From contig CP085323.1 in assembly GCA_022870745.1 (NCBI GenBank), positions 3,782,001-3,846,000 on the forward strand: 64,000 nt of DNA, written 5' to 3'. The stretch is from Silvibacterium acidisoli (GTDB lineage: Bacteria > Acidobacteriota > Terriglobia > Terriglobales > Acidobacteriaceae). Below the pieces are notes generated by a model. That model saw only the letters and a program-made list of their open reading frames with translations, was not told the DNA's origin and ran no database searches. Below are positions 1-6,678 of the stretch, in pieces; within the stretch, counting starts at the first letter, position 1, and each line of letters begins with the position of its first letter. Made by a program: the position numbers and the translations under genes.

Positions 1-2
1 TG

Positions 3-623
3 GGCGCGGTCATCTGCGTTGTTTCCGTGGCTGCATGGTGGACTCCGACCGCGCTTCGCTACAGGTTGGGTTGGCTGGGCCCTCTTCATACCTCTCTCTC
101 GCAGCTGTTGATCCTTGCGCAGGGATTTCTTGTGGGCGGCAGCCCCGGCCACGCCATGCTGAATGCGGCGCGGTTCGTACTTGCGCTGATCGTTTCGCTG
201 GGGCTGTTGCTGCCTTTAGCAGTGAAAGGGCTCTTCGGATATCGCCGCTCCAGTCTGACAAAGAGCCTTGCTTACTGCGTTACACCCGGATTGCTTTTTT
301 TCTCCCTGGTATTTGTGTCGGACGCTGCTTACCTGGCCTTCCTGGTCGCCCCCTTCATGCTGCTTGCCGCTGCGGAACTTGAACTGCGTTCGACGATTGT
401 GAGGAGATCCGTCGTCTGCATGGCCGGGATAACGTTTTGCCTGTTCATGTTGTTTGCGCGGCAGATCCGGCAACCGTCAACGGCGGACGCGGTGTTGAAC
501 GCTTACATACTCAGATACACGGTGCCTTCGGTGAAAGCGCACAGCGGCGCACGTCTTGCGGAAGCGTTGGGCAGGTGCGACGACAGGGATGTGAAGGGAA
601 TCTGCGGTGGGATCCAACGGTGA
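3..623 (+). CDS. C-terminal part of a polytopic membrane protein (5' end outside window)
   Basis: The frame is open from the left edge of the window, so the true start lies outside; the first in-frame start codon visible (GTG at 27) is probably internal. The visible 200 or so residues hold about four hydrophobic segments, with runs such as FVLALIVSLGLLLPLAV and AYLAFLVAPFMLLAAAELEL, followed by a soluble tail of about 55 residues that contains two cysteines. This looks like the end of a polytopic protein of the membrane glycosyltransferase or O-antigen type, but no diagnostic motif remains and I do not assign a function. It converges on the SprT-like gene, with three palindromic repeats between them. 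Confidence 0.6.
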   Translation, partial: GAVICVVSVAAWWTPTALRYRLGWLGPLHTSLSQLLILAQGFLVGGSPGHAMLNAARFVLALIVSLGLLLPLAVKGLFGYRRSSLTKSLAYCVTPGLLFFSLVFVSDAAYLAFLVAPFMLLAAAELELRSTIVRRSVVCMAGITFCLFMLFARQIRQPSTADAVLNAYILRYTVPSVKAHSGARLAEALGRCDDRDVKGICGGIQR

Positions 624-629
624 GAAATT

Positions 630-660
630 CCACGTCTCAGAATCGAGACGTGGGGCACCC
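630..660 (+). repeat. Intergenic hairpin repeat, family A, subtype i (copy 1)
   Basis: The arms CCACGTCTC and GAGACGTGG flank the loop AGAATC. The family tail GGCACCC follows the right arm. First of three copies in this convergent intergenic region. Confidence 0.85.
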
Positions 661-680
661 TAAATCGTGCATTTCGCATG

Positions 681-718
681 CCCCACTCAAGCCAAAAGAG
701 GGCTTGAATGGGCCACCC
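681..718 (+). repeat. Intergenic hairpin repeat, family A, subtype ii (copy 2)
   Basis: The arms CCCACTCAAGCC and GGCTTGAATGGG pair with one C/A mismatch and are followed by the tail GCCACCC. Its stem sequence differs from the neighbouring copies while the outer CCC/GGG and the tail are shared. Confidence 0.85.
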
Positions 719-744
719 TGGATCGCGCTGCTGGCATTTTGCTT

Positions 745-775
745 CCCACCCAAGCGGAGCTTGGATGGGGCACCC
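745..775 (+). repeat. Intergenic hairpin repeat, family A, subtype iii (copy 3)
   Basis: The arms CCAAGC and GCTTGG flank a GGA loop, inside outer CCCA/TGGG arms, with the tail GGCACCC. It ends 13 bp before the stop codon of the SprT-like gene. Confidence 0.85.
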
Positions 776-787
776 ATTTTTGCGTGA

Positions 788-1528
788 CTATAGCGTTTTC
801 AGGTAGGCCAGCGCCTGCGTTAGCTCCGGGAATAGCTTTTCTTCGGCCTGGAATTCGCGTGAGTGTACGCAGCGGCGTCCGTTGCGTGACTTTACCGGAT
901 GCTTCAGGTGCAGCATCTCGTGGTACATCAGGTATTCGATGGCGTAGCGCGGGGTGTTGCGGCGGTCGAAGACCTTGCTCACCATGATGGTGTTGTGTGC
1001 GGCGTCGTAGTGACCTAACAGGCGGCGGGCGCGGTGCTCGCTCCAGGTGAGCTGCGGACGCCCCATGAGTCCGTGGAAGAAGCGCGTGTTCAGCGCTTCG
1101 AAGACTTCGTTCAGGTCGTAGTGCTCACCCTGCGCCGTCGAGATGCGCTTGCGTCCGCGCATCTGGCGGATGCGTTCGCTCTGCCGCACCATGTGTTCGC
1201 TCGATGTGTAGCGGCGATAGCGGTTGTTATGCGATGCGTCGATCGGCTTGCGATAGAGCTTGGCGATAAGGATGTGGGCGATCGCGCGAATGACCGGCTC
1301 GGGTGCGCCTTCCAGCAGGTCGGAGAGGTTGACCTTGATCTGGCCTTCGCGCAGCCGGATGGTTGTGTTGAGACTGGTGAAGCGATAGAAGCGGACGTGA
1401 AAGGGAGGCATTGGAGCTCGCGGGCGCAGCTCGCGGTACTCCTCTTCAAAGATCCGGTTCAGCTCGGGGTTCACTGTCTTCAGGATAACAGTCCGAGGCG
1501 GTGGCTCGATCGCTGCCTGCAGGTTCAC
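788..1528 (-). CDS. SprT-like zinc metallopeptidase domain protein
   Basis: This 246-residue protein carries a zinc-protease signature, HEMLH at residues 203-207 inside YHEMLHLKHP, with further histidines downstream (around H210 and H222) that could supply the third ligand. The layout, with a basic middle region and a C-terminal HExxH, matches SprT-like or M48-like proteases, which cleave proteins in the cytoplasm. There is no signal peptide or membrane segment. The start is a GTG at 1526-1528 whose bases form a GTGA overlap with the stop of the upstream DUF4136 gene, so the two are probably translationally coupled. The substrate is unknown. The family call is firm; any DNA-protein crosslink repair role would be an analogy only. 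Confidence 0.8.
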   Translation of the reverse strand: MNLQAAIEPPPRTVILKTVNPELNRIFEEEYRELRPRAPMPPFHVRFYRFTSLNTTIRLREGQIKVNLSDLLEGAPEPVIRAIAHILIAKLYRKPIDASHNNRYRRYTSSEHMVRQSERIRQMRGRKRISTAQGEHYDLNEVFEALNTRFFHGLMGRPQLTWSEHRARRLLGHYDAAHNTIMVSKVFDRRNTPRYAIEYLMYHEMLHLKHPVKSRNGRRCVHSREFQAEEKLFPELTQALAYLKTL

Positions 1529-2046
1529 TTAGGTGGAAACCTGCTGAAGATTTTTGTGATGTCCTTGTCGAGCTGATTCGCGTTCTTGCCGGAATTTGCT
1601 TTCTCGTCCCAGTTGATGCCGCGGAAGAGCAGCGCGTGCGAGGAAGAGTCGAAGATGTCGAAGACGAGCGCCCGGCTGGTGGTGACGAAGCCACCGGTGT
1701 TGCCCCATCCCCATGCGTTCCAGTTCCAGTTATTGCCCCAGTGGGTATCGATATTCCAGTAGGTGGATTCGAGCTGCTTCTCGCTTGTGACCTGTCCGAT
1801 GACGAAGATGGTGGTTTTGCCGCCGTTGGGAACGAGTTGCCAGCCCTTGGCCTGCATATTCTGATCGATGGCCGTCTTGATGCGATCGGCCATGGCGGAG
1901 TCCTCGACCTTGACCTGTCCCCAGGAATAGGTCTTATAGCGGGTGTAGTCGGCGCCGTGGTCGTAGTCAGTCTGTACGGATGCGAAGGCAGGTGCGGAGA
2001 GAGCAAGAGAGGCGAACAGGAGGGCAGCAGGGTAGAACTTTTTCAT
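1525..2046 (-). CDS. DUF4136 domain-containing exported protein
   Basis: A 173-residue exported protein. I start it at the Met of MKKFYPAALLFASLALS because this gives a classical signal peptide ending near AFA-S and because GGAAGGAG lies 13 bp upstream; an earlier in-frame Met would add 18 polar residues. The mature part begins VQTDYDHGADYTRYKTYSW, the typical opening of DUF4136 lipoprotein-like or periplasmic proteins, which have no known activity. The middle is rich in Trp, Asn and Gly (NNWNWNAWGWGN). Unlike many DUF4136 members it has no lipobox cysteine. It is the first gene of a two-gene unit with the SprT-like protease, which overlaps it by 4 bp. Confidence 0.8.
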   Translation of the reverse strand: MKKFYPAALLFASLALSAPAFASVQTDYDHGADYTRYKTYSWGQVKVEDSAMADRIKTAIDQNMQAKGWQLVPNGGKTTIFVIGQVTSEKQLESTYWNIDTHWGNNWNWNAWGWGNTGGFVTTSRALVFDIFDSSSHALLFRGINWDEKANSGKNANQLDKDITKIFSRFPPK

Positions 2047-2148
2047 GCGGAGTGTAAATCTCCTTCCTTCATTAGACGAATGATCTTTGTAACCGGCCAT
2101 GCCATGGCGGCAGGTTTCGATGGCACATCTTTATTTTATGTTCTTCAG

Positions 2149-2168
2149 GGGCTGAAGCCGTGCCTGAT
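2149..2168 (+). repeat. Family B element (GCTGAAGCCGTGCC), partial copy
   Basis: The sequence GGCTGAAGCCGTGCC is the right half of the perfect palindrome seen at 51980 and 53445. Only the inner GGCT/AGCC pairing remains here. Confidence 0.6.
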
Positions 2169-2214
2169 ATGAAACCCGCGGGTTTGGGATTGGTTCCCGC
2201 TTTGGGGAGAAGAT

Positions 2215-2253
2215 CCCATCCATGACGATGATGCTGTCATGGATGGGGCACCC
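2215..2253 (+). repeat. Intergenic hairpin repeat, family A, subtype iv (copy 4)
   Basis: Perfect 12-bp arms CCCATCCATGAC and GTCATGGATGGG flank the loop GATGATGCT, followed by the tail GCACCC. It ends 15 bp before the stop codon of the next leftward gene. Confidence 0.9.
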
Positions 2254-2268
2254 ATACGCAGGTCGTCT

Positions 2269-2850
2269 CTAGCTTGGGCCGGTTCCGTTTTTGTTGGCTT
2301 CGTCCTTGTGTTCGGCGAAGTATTTCTTTTGATCTTCCTGGAGCTTCTTTGCCGTCTCGATGGTGCTTTGGGCGGCTTCGAGGGCGGTCTTGCGGGAGAA
2401 ATCGTAGGTCCGGTCGGGGGTAGCCTTTTGCAGGATCTCCGGCCATTTTTCGCTGGCGGGAACGAGATCCTTTAGCGCCTTGCGGATGTCGGCGTGTTCC
2501 TGGTCGAAGGTGTCGAGGTTGTCCTGTAACTCGTCGGCGAGCCGGGTGAATTCTTCATACCTGGCGCGCAGCTCGTTGCGGCGGTCTTCTGCTTGCGGGC
2601 TGGGGCCGATTTTCTTGATGGCATCGATGCGCTGCTCGAGAAAGTCCTGGTAGAGCTTGATGCGTTCGACGGGCTGGTTGCGTGCTTCGCGGATCTTGTC
2701 GATTTCCTGGTCGTTGAGCGGATCTTTGTCTGACTGTGCGGTTGCCTTGCCTCCGAAGGGCCACAGCGCGGCTTGTGCCGGAGCGGTGGCGAGGAGGGAG
2801 GCTGCGAGCGGCAGAATCAACATTGCGCTCGGTATCTTTTTGAACTTCAT
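2269..2850 (-). CDS. Exported coiled-coil protein of unknown function
   Basis: A 193-residue protein that I do not recognise. The start at 2850 is chosen because CCAGGAGATAAGGCCC just upstream contains a good ribosome-binding site and the first residues then form a signal peptide (MKFKKIPSAMLILPLAASLL, with cleavage near AQA-A). An upstream in-frame Met would add 46 residues encoded by a palindromic repeat, which is clearly not coding. The mature chain (roughly residues 45-190) is almost entirely charged and helical, rich in Glu, Lys, Asp and Gln, and is likely a periplasmic coiled coil. It sits alone between repeats, so its context gives no functional clue. Confidence 0.7.
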   Translation of the reverse strand: MKFKKIPSAMLILPLAASLLATAPAQAALWPFGGKATAQSDKDPLNDQEIDKIREARNQPVERIKLYQDFLEQRIDAIKKIGPSPQAEDRRNELRARYEEFTRLADELQDNLDTFDQEHADIRKALKDLVPASEKWPEILQKATPDRTYDFSRKTALEAAQSTIETAKKLQEDQKKYFAEHKDEANKNGTGPS

Positions 2851-2931
2851 GGGCCTTATCTCCTGGCACTTGGATGCGGGTTGGCCGGGTTTCGTCGTGA
2901 TGTTTGTTTGGCAAGTTGCGGGGTGAGAGAA

Positions 2932-2974
2932 CCCACTCATGCCGCGATGAGGCCGCGTCATGAATGGGGCACCC
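2932..2974 (+). repeat. Intergenic hairpin repeat, family A, subtype iv variant (copy 5)
   Basis: The arms CCCACTCATG and CATGAATGGG pair with one mismatch across a longer loop, followed by the tail GGCACCC. Confidence 0.8.
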
Positions 2975-2982
2975 GGTATGTT

Positions 2983-3019
2983 CCCCACTCAATCCGAAAG
3001 CGGGCTTGAGTGGGCCACC
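2983..3019 (+). repeat. Intergenic hairpin repeat, family A, subtype ii (copy 6)
   Basis: The arms CCCACTCAA and TTGAGTGGG pair perfectly, with GCTTG variation near the loop, followed by the tail GCCACC. Confidence 0.85.
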
Positions 3020-3033
3020 ATGCTTTTATCGAT

Positions 3034-3065
3034 CCCATGTCTCAACGTCGAGAGATGGGGCACCC
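3034..3065 (+). repeat. Intergenic hairpin repeat, family A, subtype i variant (copy 7)
   Basis: The arms CCCATGTCTC and GAGAGATGGG flank a short AACGTC loop, with one imperfect position, followed by the tail GCACCC. It ends 5 bp before the next stop codon. Confidence 0.8.
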
Positions 3066-3069
3066 GATT

Positions 3070-4353
3070 CTATGCAGCTTTGATGGGTGGCGGCGGGGCA
3101 GGCGCGTTCGATGAGGGTGTGGTGTTGCGGGTGAAGGACTGGATGAGTCCTTCAAGGAAGGAAAAGAAGACATCGACGGCGTAGCCGATGAGGAAGGCGA
3201 TGGCGAGCGGCGGAATGGATGCCCCATCGGAGATGTTGAAGTTCTTGAAGAGGCCGACGACAGCTCCGCCGATGGCCGCGATGAGGAAGCGGGCGGAGTT
3301 GGCCCGGGTGGGGCTATAGGTGCGGGTGCGAAGCTGCTGCTCGAAGTTGCGCAGCAGGTAGGCGCAGGTGCCGAGCAGGGCATAGAGCACAGGCAGGATG
3401 CAGGTGCCCATGGCTCCATAGAAGAAAGAGACGTCATCAAGCAGGTTCTGCGCGAAATAGCGCACGTCCTGGTAGACACGCGTGCGTTCGTTGGCGGCGA
3501 TGGCCAGGTTGGGCAGTCCCGATGGCAGCTGGAAGGTGTCGTGCAGCTTCTGCTGGTCCTTCCTGATGCCCGCGAAGGGATCGCGCTCGGCTCCGAAGAC
3601 GAGTACGTTGAGCTGGCGGGCGCGGGCATCGATGGCGCGCGTGGTCGAGGCGAACAGCTGCAGCTCGGTGATGACGTCGCCGGAGTTGGTTCCGTTGGCG
3701 AGGTTTGTGGCAGGTGGCTCTGCTGTTGCCGTTGCGGTGTCCGCGGCGGATGATTGCGCTGATGGGATGGGTGGCAATGGCCCAAGCTGCGCGCGCAGGC
3801 GCACGGCCAATTCATTTGCCGTGGTGATGTCCTGCTTGATGGCGTTCGATATGGCTGTCGTCATGAAGCTTGCCACCGAGAAGGGAACGATCAGGATCGC
3901 CAGGCAGAGGGCGATGCGCAGATACGTGTTGACGGCAGCGCGGGTGTCTCCCATGGATGAGGCCAATGTTGAGGCAGTCACCGGCTTCAGGCGCACGGTG
4001 AGCGCGGTGAGGGCGGAGAGCAGGTTGCCCGCTATCTCCTCGGTCCACTTCGACTCGCTGCATGCGGTGCGAGCCTGCAGGATGTGGTTGCGGATGGGAG
4101 GGTCCACCTCCACGCCAATCTCGGCGGCGTACTTCAGCAGGCGTTCGGCGTCGATGAGGGCTTCGGCATAGTAGGACGGGACGTGCGGACAGGCCTCGGC
4201 GATCTGCTGCGCTGTCATGGGTGGTACCGGCATCGGGGGTGTCTGCGCTGCTGGCGGCGCCGCCGGTATGGTTGCTGCGGATGGGGAGAGGACCGGAACA
4301 GGGACGGGGGCGTTTTCGACGCTGGATGAGGTCAGGCCCGTAAGGATCTCCAT
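3070..4353 (-). CDS. Membrane protein of unknown function with large extramembrane loop
   Basis: A 427-residue protein that I cannot name. The start at MEILTGLTSS is preceded by AAAGG in a suitable place; an earlier Met adds only 24 basic residues. Visible regions, in order, are a Pro/Ala/Val-rich N-terminal stretch (about residues 15-45), a soluble helical segment, a transmembrane helix (IALCLAILIVPFSVASF, near residue 150), a loop of about 130 residues, then hydrophobic segments (FYGAMGTCILPVLYALLGTC; FLIAAIGGAVVGLF; LAIAFLIGYAVDVFFSF) and a Pro-rich tail. It lies directly downstream of the Cys-rich gene on the same strand, and the two probably form a unit. No enzyme motif is evident. Confidence 0.75.
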   Translation of the reverse strand: MEILTGLTSSSVENAPVPVPVLSPSAATIPAAPPAAQTPPMPVPPMTAQQIAEACPHVPSYYAEALIDAERLLKYAAEIGVEVDPPIRNHILQARTACSESKWTEEIAGNLLSALTALTVRLKPVTASTLASSMGDTRAAVNTYLRIALCLAILIVPFSVASFMTTAISNAIKQDITTANELAVRLRAQLGPLPPIPSAQSSAADTATATAEPPATNLANGTNSGDVITELQLFASTTRAIDARARQLNVLVFGAERDPFAGIRKDQQKLHDTFQLPSGLPNLAIAANERTRVYQDVRYFAQNLLDDVSFFYGAMGTCILPVLYALLGTCAYLLRNFEQQLRTRTYSPTRANSARFLIAAIGGAVVGLFKNFNISDGASIPPLAIAFLIGYAVDVFFSFLEGLIQSFTRNTTPSSNAPAPPPPIKAA

Positions 4354-5485
4354 GGGTACCGGTAGCCTTTCGCATGGGGTCGGCTGCGGTTGCAGGCGCA
4401 ATCGTAGCGCTGCCGCGCGGACCATGGCAAAGGAAAAGCTGCGCTATGGGACTGCCGATTTTTGCAGTCCGGGATCGTACTTCCCACCCAGGCGAAGCCT
4501 GGATGGGGCACCTGTTTGTTGTAGCGGCCTGAACGATGGCCAGCTGGCCTGGTCTGGCCGGCGGTTCAGGATCGTTTTCATTTTCGTTCCGGCTTTCCGG
4601 AGCAGCGACGGCAGCAGCCTGCCTTTGTTCGAGCAGGGCTTGAAAATGCGCGGTCCATAGATGGTCGGCGCTTTGCTGCCGTTCGCGCTCCACGGCGGCC
4701 TCATCGCTGGTGGGGTCGAGGAGTCCGGTGTCGAAGGGCTGGTACGGCGGGGGCTCGATGCCTGCTGCCAGGGCGGCTGCGGCTCGGGCGGCGTACTGCG
4801 CTTCGTGGCGGCGGATACTGTCTCCGAAGGTGTAGTCGGCGACAGACCAGGGGCGGCTGAGCGGATCGCTTGCCGCTGAAGAGGAAAGCAGGGTCGCGGC
4901 GGTGGCGCGACGCAATGGGGTGGCGGTGAGCTCGCGCGGTCCGCTGGCGATAAGAGCCGGTTCGCTGATGGCCTCGCAGAGTCCGCAGGCGCAGTCGGCA
5001 TGATGCAGCTCGCCGGGCCAGTCGCGATACTTCTCCGCGCAGGCGAGGCACGGGCAGGCGCGGTGATGCACCGGCTCGGATTCACCCGGTTCGAGCATTT
5101 CGACGGGTGGCGCGATGCGGTCGCCTTCAGGCGTGAGGATGACGCGGGCCACCGGCTGTGGCGAGGCGCCTTCGCCTGCCGGGGATGAGGCCGGCAGCAG
5201 CGGGCGCTGACCGAGGTTCGAGAGCGCGGCGCGCATGTTATAGGTCATGGCGTTGGAGGTGCCGAGGTCGATGCGTCCGGCAGCGAGAGCATCGGCGATG
5301 CGGAAGAGGTTGGTCTGGATGGCGACGCGGTCTTCGGGAAAGAGCAGCTCGACCGCGGGCAGGGAGGTCACCTGGCCATTTGCCGTATGCAGACGCTCGT
5401 GCGCATGGCAGAAGCGACCGGCACGCAGCGCAGCGGCGCTGCACTGCGTGCCCTCGGGCTTGATGTGGCGGCATAGCTGGATCAT
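3812..5485 (-). CDS. Cys-rich zinc-knuckle-like protein; C-terminal third is probable read-through
   Basis: The start at 5485 follows GGGAGGGGAC, a strong ribosome-binding site; the Met five codons earlier has none. The N-terminus holds a CxxxxxxxxxC...CHAH arrangement (CRHIKPEGTQC, then FCHAH, residues 5-29), and a second Cys/His cluster lies near residues 140-170 (HHRACPCLACA and HHADCACGLC). Both look like metal-binding knuckles. The frame then runs through a family A repeat (4483-4512) and on across the first 540 bases of the membrane-protein gene in a different phase, where the product becomes Arg/His/Pro-rich with no domain. I think the ancestral protein ended near base 4515 and a repeat insertion removed its stop codon. 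Function unknown. Confidence 0.6.
   Translation of the reverse strand: MIQLCRHIKPEGTQCSAAALRAGRFCHAHERLHTANGQVTSLPAVELLFPEDRVAIQTNLFRIADALAAGRIDLGTSNAMTYNMRAALSNLGQRPLLPASSPAGEGASPQPVARVILTPEGDRIAPPVEMLEPGESEPVHHRACPCLACAEKYRDWPGELHHADCACGLCEAISEPALIASGPRELTATPLRRATAATLLSSSAASDPLSRPWSVADYTFGDSIRRHEAQYAARAAAALAAGIEPPPYQPFDTGLLDPTSDEAAVERERQQSADHLWTAHFQALLEQRQAAAVAAPESRNENENDPEPPARPGQLAIVQAATTNRCPIQASPGWEVRSRTAKIGSPIAQLFLCHGPRGSATIAPATAADPMRKATGTHGDPYGPDLIQRRKRPRPCSGPLPIRSNHTGGAASSADTPDAGTTHDSAADRRGLSARPVLLCRSPHRRRTPAEVRRRDWRGGGPSHPQPHPAGSHRMQRVEVDRGDSGQPALRPHRAHRAPEAGDCLNIGLIHGRHPRCRQHVSAHRPLPGDPDRSLLGGKLHDDSHIERHQAGHHHGK
4483..4512 (+). repeat. Family A repeat, subtype iii (copy 8), lying inside an open reading frame
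   Basis: The arms CCAGGC and GCCTGG flank GAA, inside outer CCCA/TGGG arms, with the tail GGCACC. On the opposite strand it is read as codons of the Cys-rich protein frame. Confidence 0.8.
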
Positions 5486-5512
5486 TTGTCCCCTCCCCAT
5501 GTGCTGTTTTCG

Positions 5513-5545
5513 GCGCGAAAAAGAAGGCGCAGCATGGCTGCGCCT
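5513..5545 (-). terminator. Rho-independent terminator for the HAD gene
   Basis: Read leftward, the 9-bp arms AGGCGCAGC and GCTGCGCCT flank a CAT loop and are followed by TCTTTTTCG. It lies between the HAD gene stop (5681) and the start of the Cys-rich gene (5485). Confidence 0.75.
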
Positions 5546-5680
5546 CTGTGTTCGTAGATATCTGGAGTGTTAAGTCCAGTTTAGTTGTTCTTCGGAAATA
5601 GTCCGCCAAATGATTTGCGCTTCTATCTCACGTTGTTTGAAGAGATAAATAAGCGGCTGGTCCGGCGTGGCTTGACAGGA

Positions 5681-6376
5681 CTATCTAAGTGCTTCAACCT
5701 TCGAGCGATCATTGAGCTCAACCGTGAGCAACGCGCCTTCGGGGCGGATGACTACATCGCGGAAATCGCGGATGAGCGGCTGGTGCTGCAACTGGGGAGC
5801 GGAATAGGTCGTGAGCAGACCGACCACCTGCATGCCTGCGCTGAGTCCTGCATCGATGCCGGGGCGTGTGTCTTCGAAGACGATGCACTCCTCTGGTGCT
5901 ACGCCCAGTTGTTGCGCTGCGTGAAGGAAGCCTTCAGGGTCGGGCTTGCCGTTGCGGATCTCATCGATGGGAACGATGACGCGGGGCAGTGGCAGGCCTG
6001 CGGCGGTGACGCGTGTTTCGGCCAGTGTTCTCCACGCGGAGGTGACGATTGCCCAGGGATGATCCTGTTTTTGCAGGGCAAGCAGAACTTCCGCGGCTCC
6101 CGGCACGGCCAGTATCCCTTCTGTGTTCGTCTCTTCGAAGTGCGCGAGCTCTTCCACTTCCGCGGCGTGGTCGTGCCCAGGCAGGAAGTATTCGAGGGTT
6201 GCTATGGAGGGTCTTCCGTGCGAGAACGACAGCACTTCTTCGAGTGGGATATTGTGCCGCAGCGCCCATTGTCCCCATGCGCGCTCCACGACGGGAGTCG
6301 AGTCGACGAGCGTTCCATCCATATCGAAGAGCACGGCTTTGCATCGGAGGCTGAGAAGTTCACTCATGATGCTCAT
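5681..6376 (-). CDS. HAD-superfamily sugar-phosphate phosphatase (HAD-IA)
   Basis: A 231-residue cytoplasmic phosphatase. HAD motif I is FDMDGTLVDST (nucleophile and general acid Asp near residues 18 and 20), motif II is the Ser in AIVTSAW, motif III is the Lys of IRNGKPDPEGF, and motif IV is the acidic pair in CIVFEDTRPG. The cap sits between motifs I and II, as in subclass IA. The sequence between DMDGTLVDS and the cap resembles YfbT/HxpA-type hexitol- or sugar-phosphate phosphatases, so dephosphorylation of a sugar phosphate is the likely reaction; the exact substrate cannot be read. The start may be the Met at 6376 or the one three codons later (6367). It is monocistronic, with its own terminator at 5513-5545. 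Confidence 0.85.
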   Translation of the reverse strand: MSIMSELLSLRCKAVLFDMDGTLVDSTPVVERAWGQWALRHNIPLEEVLSFSHGRPSIATLEYFLPGHDHAAEVEELAHFEETNTEGILAVPGAAEVLLALQKQDHPWAIVTSAWRTLAETRVTAAGLPLPRVIVPIDEIRNGKPDPEGFLHAAQQLGVAPEECIVFEDTRPGIDAGLSAGMQVVGLLTTYSAPQLQHQPLIRDFRDVVIRPEGALLTVELNDRSKVEALR

Positions 6377-6576
6377 TGTCGCATCTGCCGTTTTTCTGCA
6401 GGGCGGGGCCGCGATGGTGCTGTGTTTCAGTGTGCTTTGGACCGGTTTATTTCGATAGAGGAATTGTATCGATTCGATATGCTTTCAGGCCGATGTGATC
6501 GCTGTGCGCGGGTTTCTGGCGATTTGGCCTGAGGGTACTTAGTAAAGAAAAGTTCTCAAATGAAATTATTTACACA

Positions 6577-6606
6577 TTGACAACGCTGTCTTTGCCTTGA
6601 TTAAAT
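6577..6606 (+). promoter_or_regulatory. Probable sigma-70 promoter of the large TonB receptor
   Basis: TTGACA (6577-6582) is followed after 18 bp by TTAAAT (6601-6606), about 70 bp upstream of the receptor start. The rest of the 302-bp gap (6377-6678) is comparatively AT-rich and holds no gene that I can support. Confidence 0.6.
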
Positions 6607-6678
6607 CCGCTGCGTTCTGGAACGACCTATCAAAGGCGATGGCGTATCCGCGCCTCGTTTTACATTGAGGAGGCTGCG

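Noticed and set aside
3812-4353. Functional C-terminal domain of the Cys-rich protein overlapping the membrane-protein gene
   Set aside because: The encoded segment is Arg/His/Pro-rich without pattern, while the overlapping frame has membrane helices and a start site; it is best explained as read-through.
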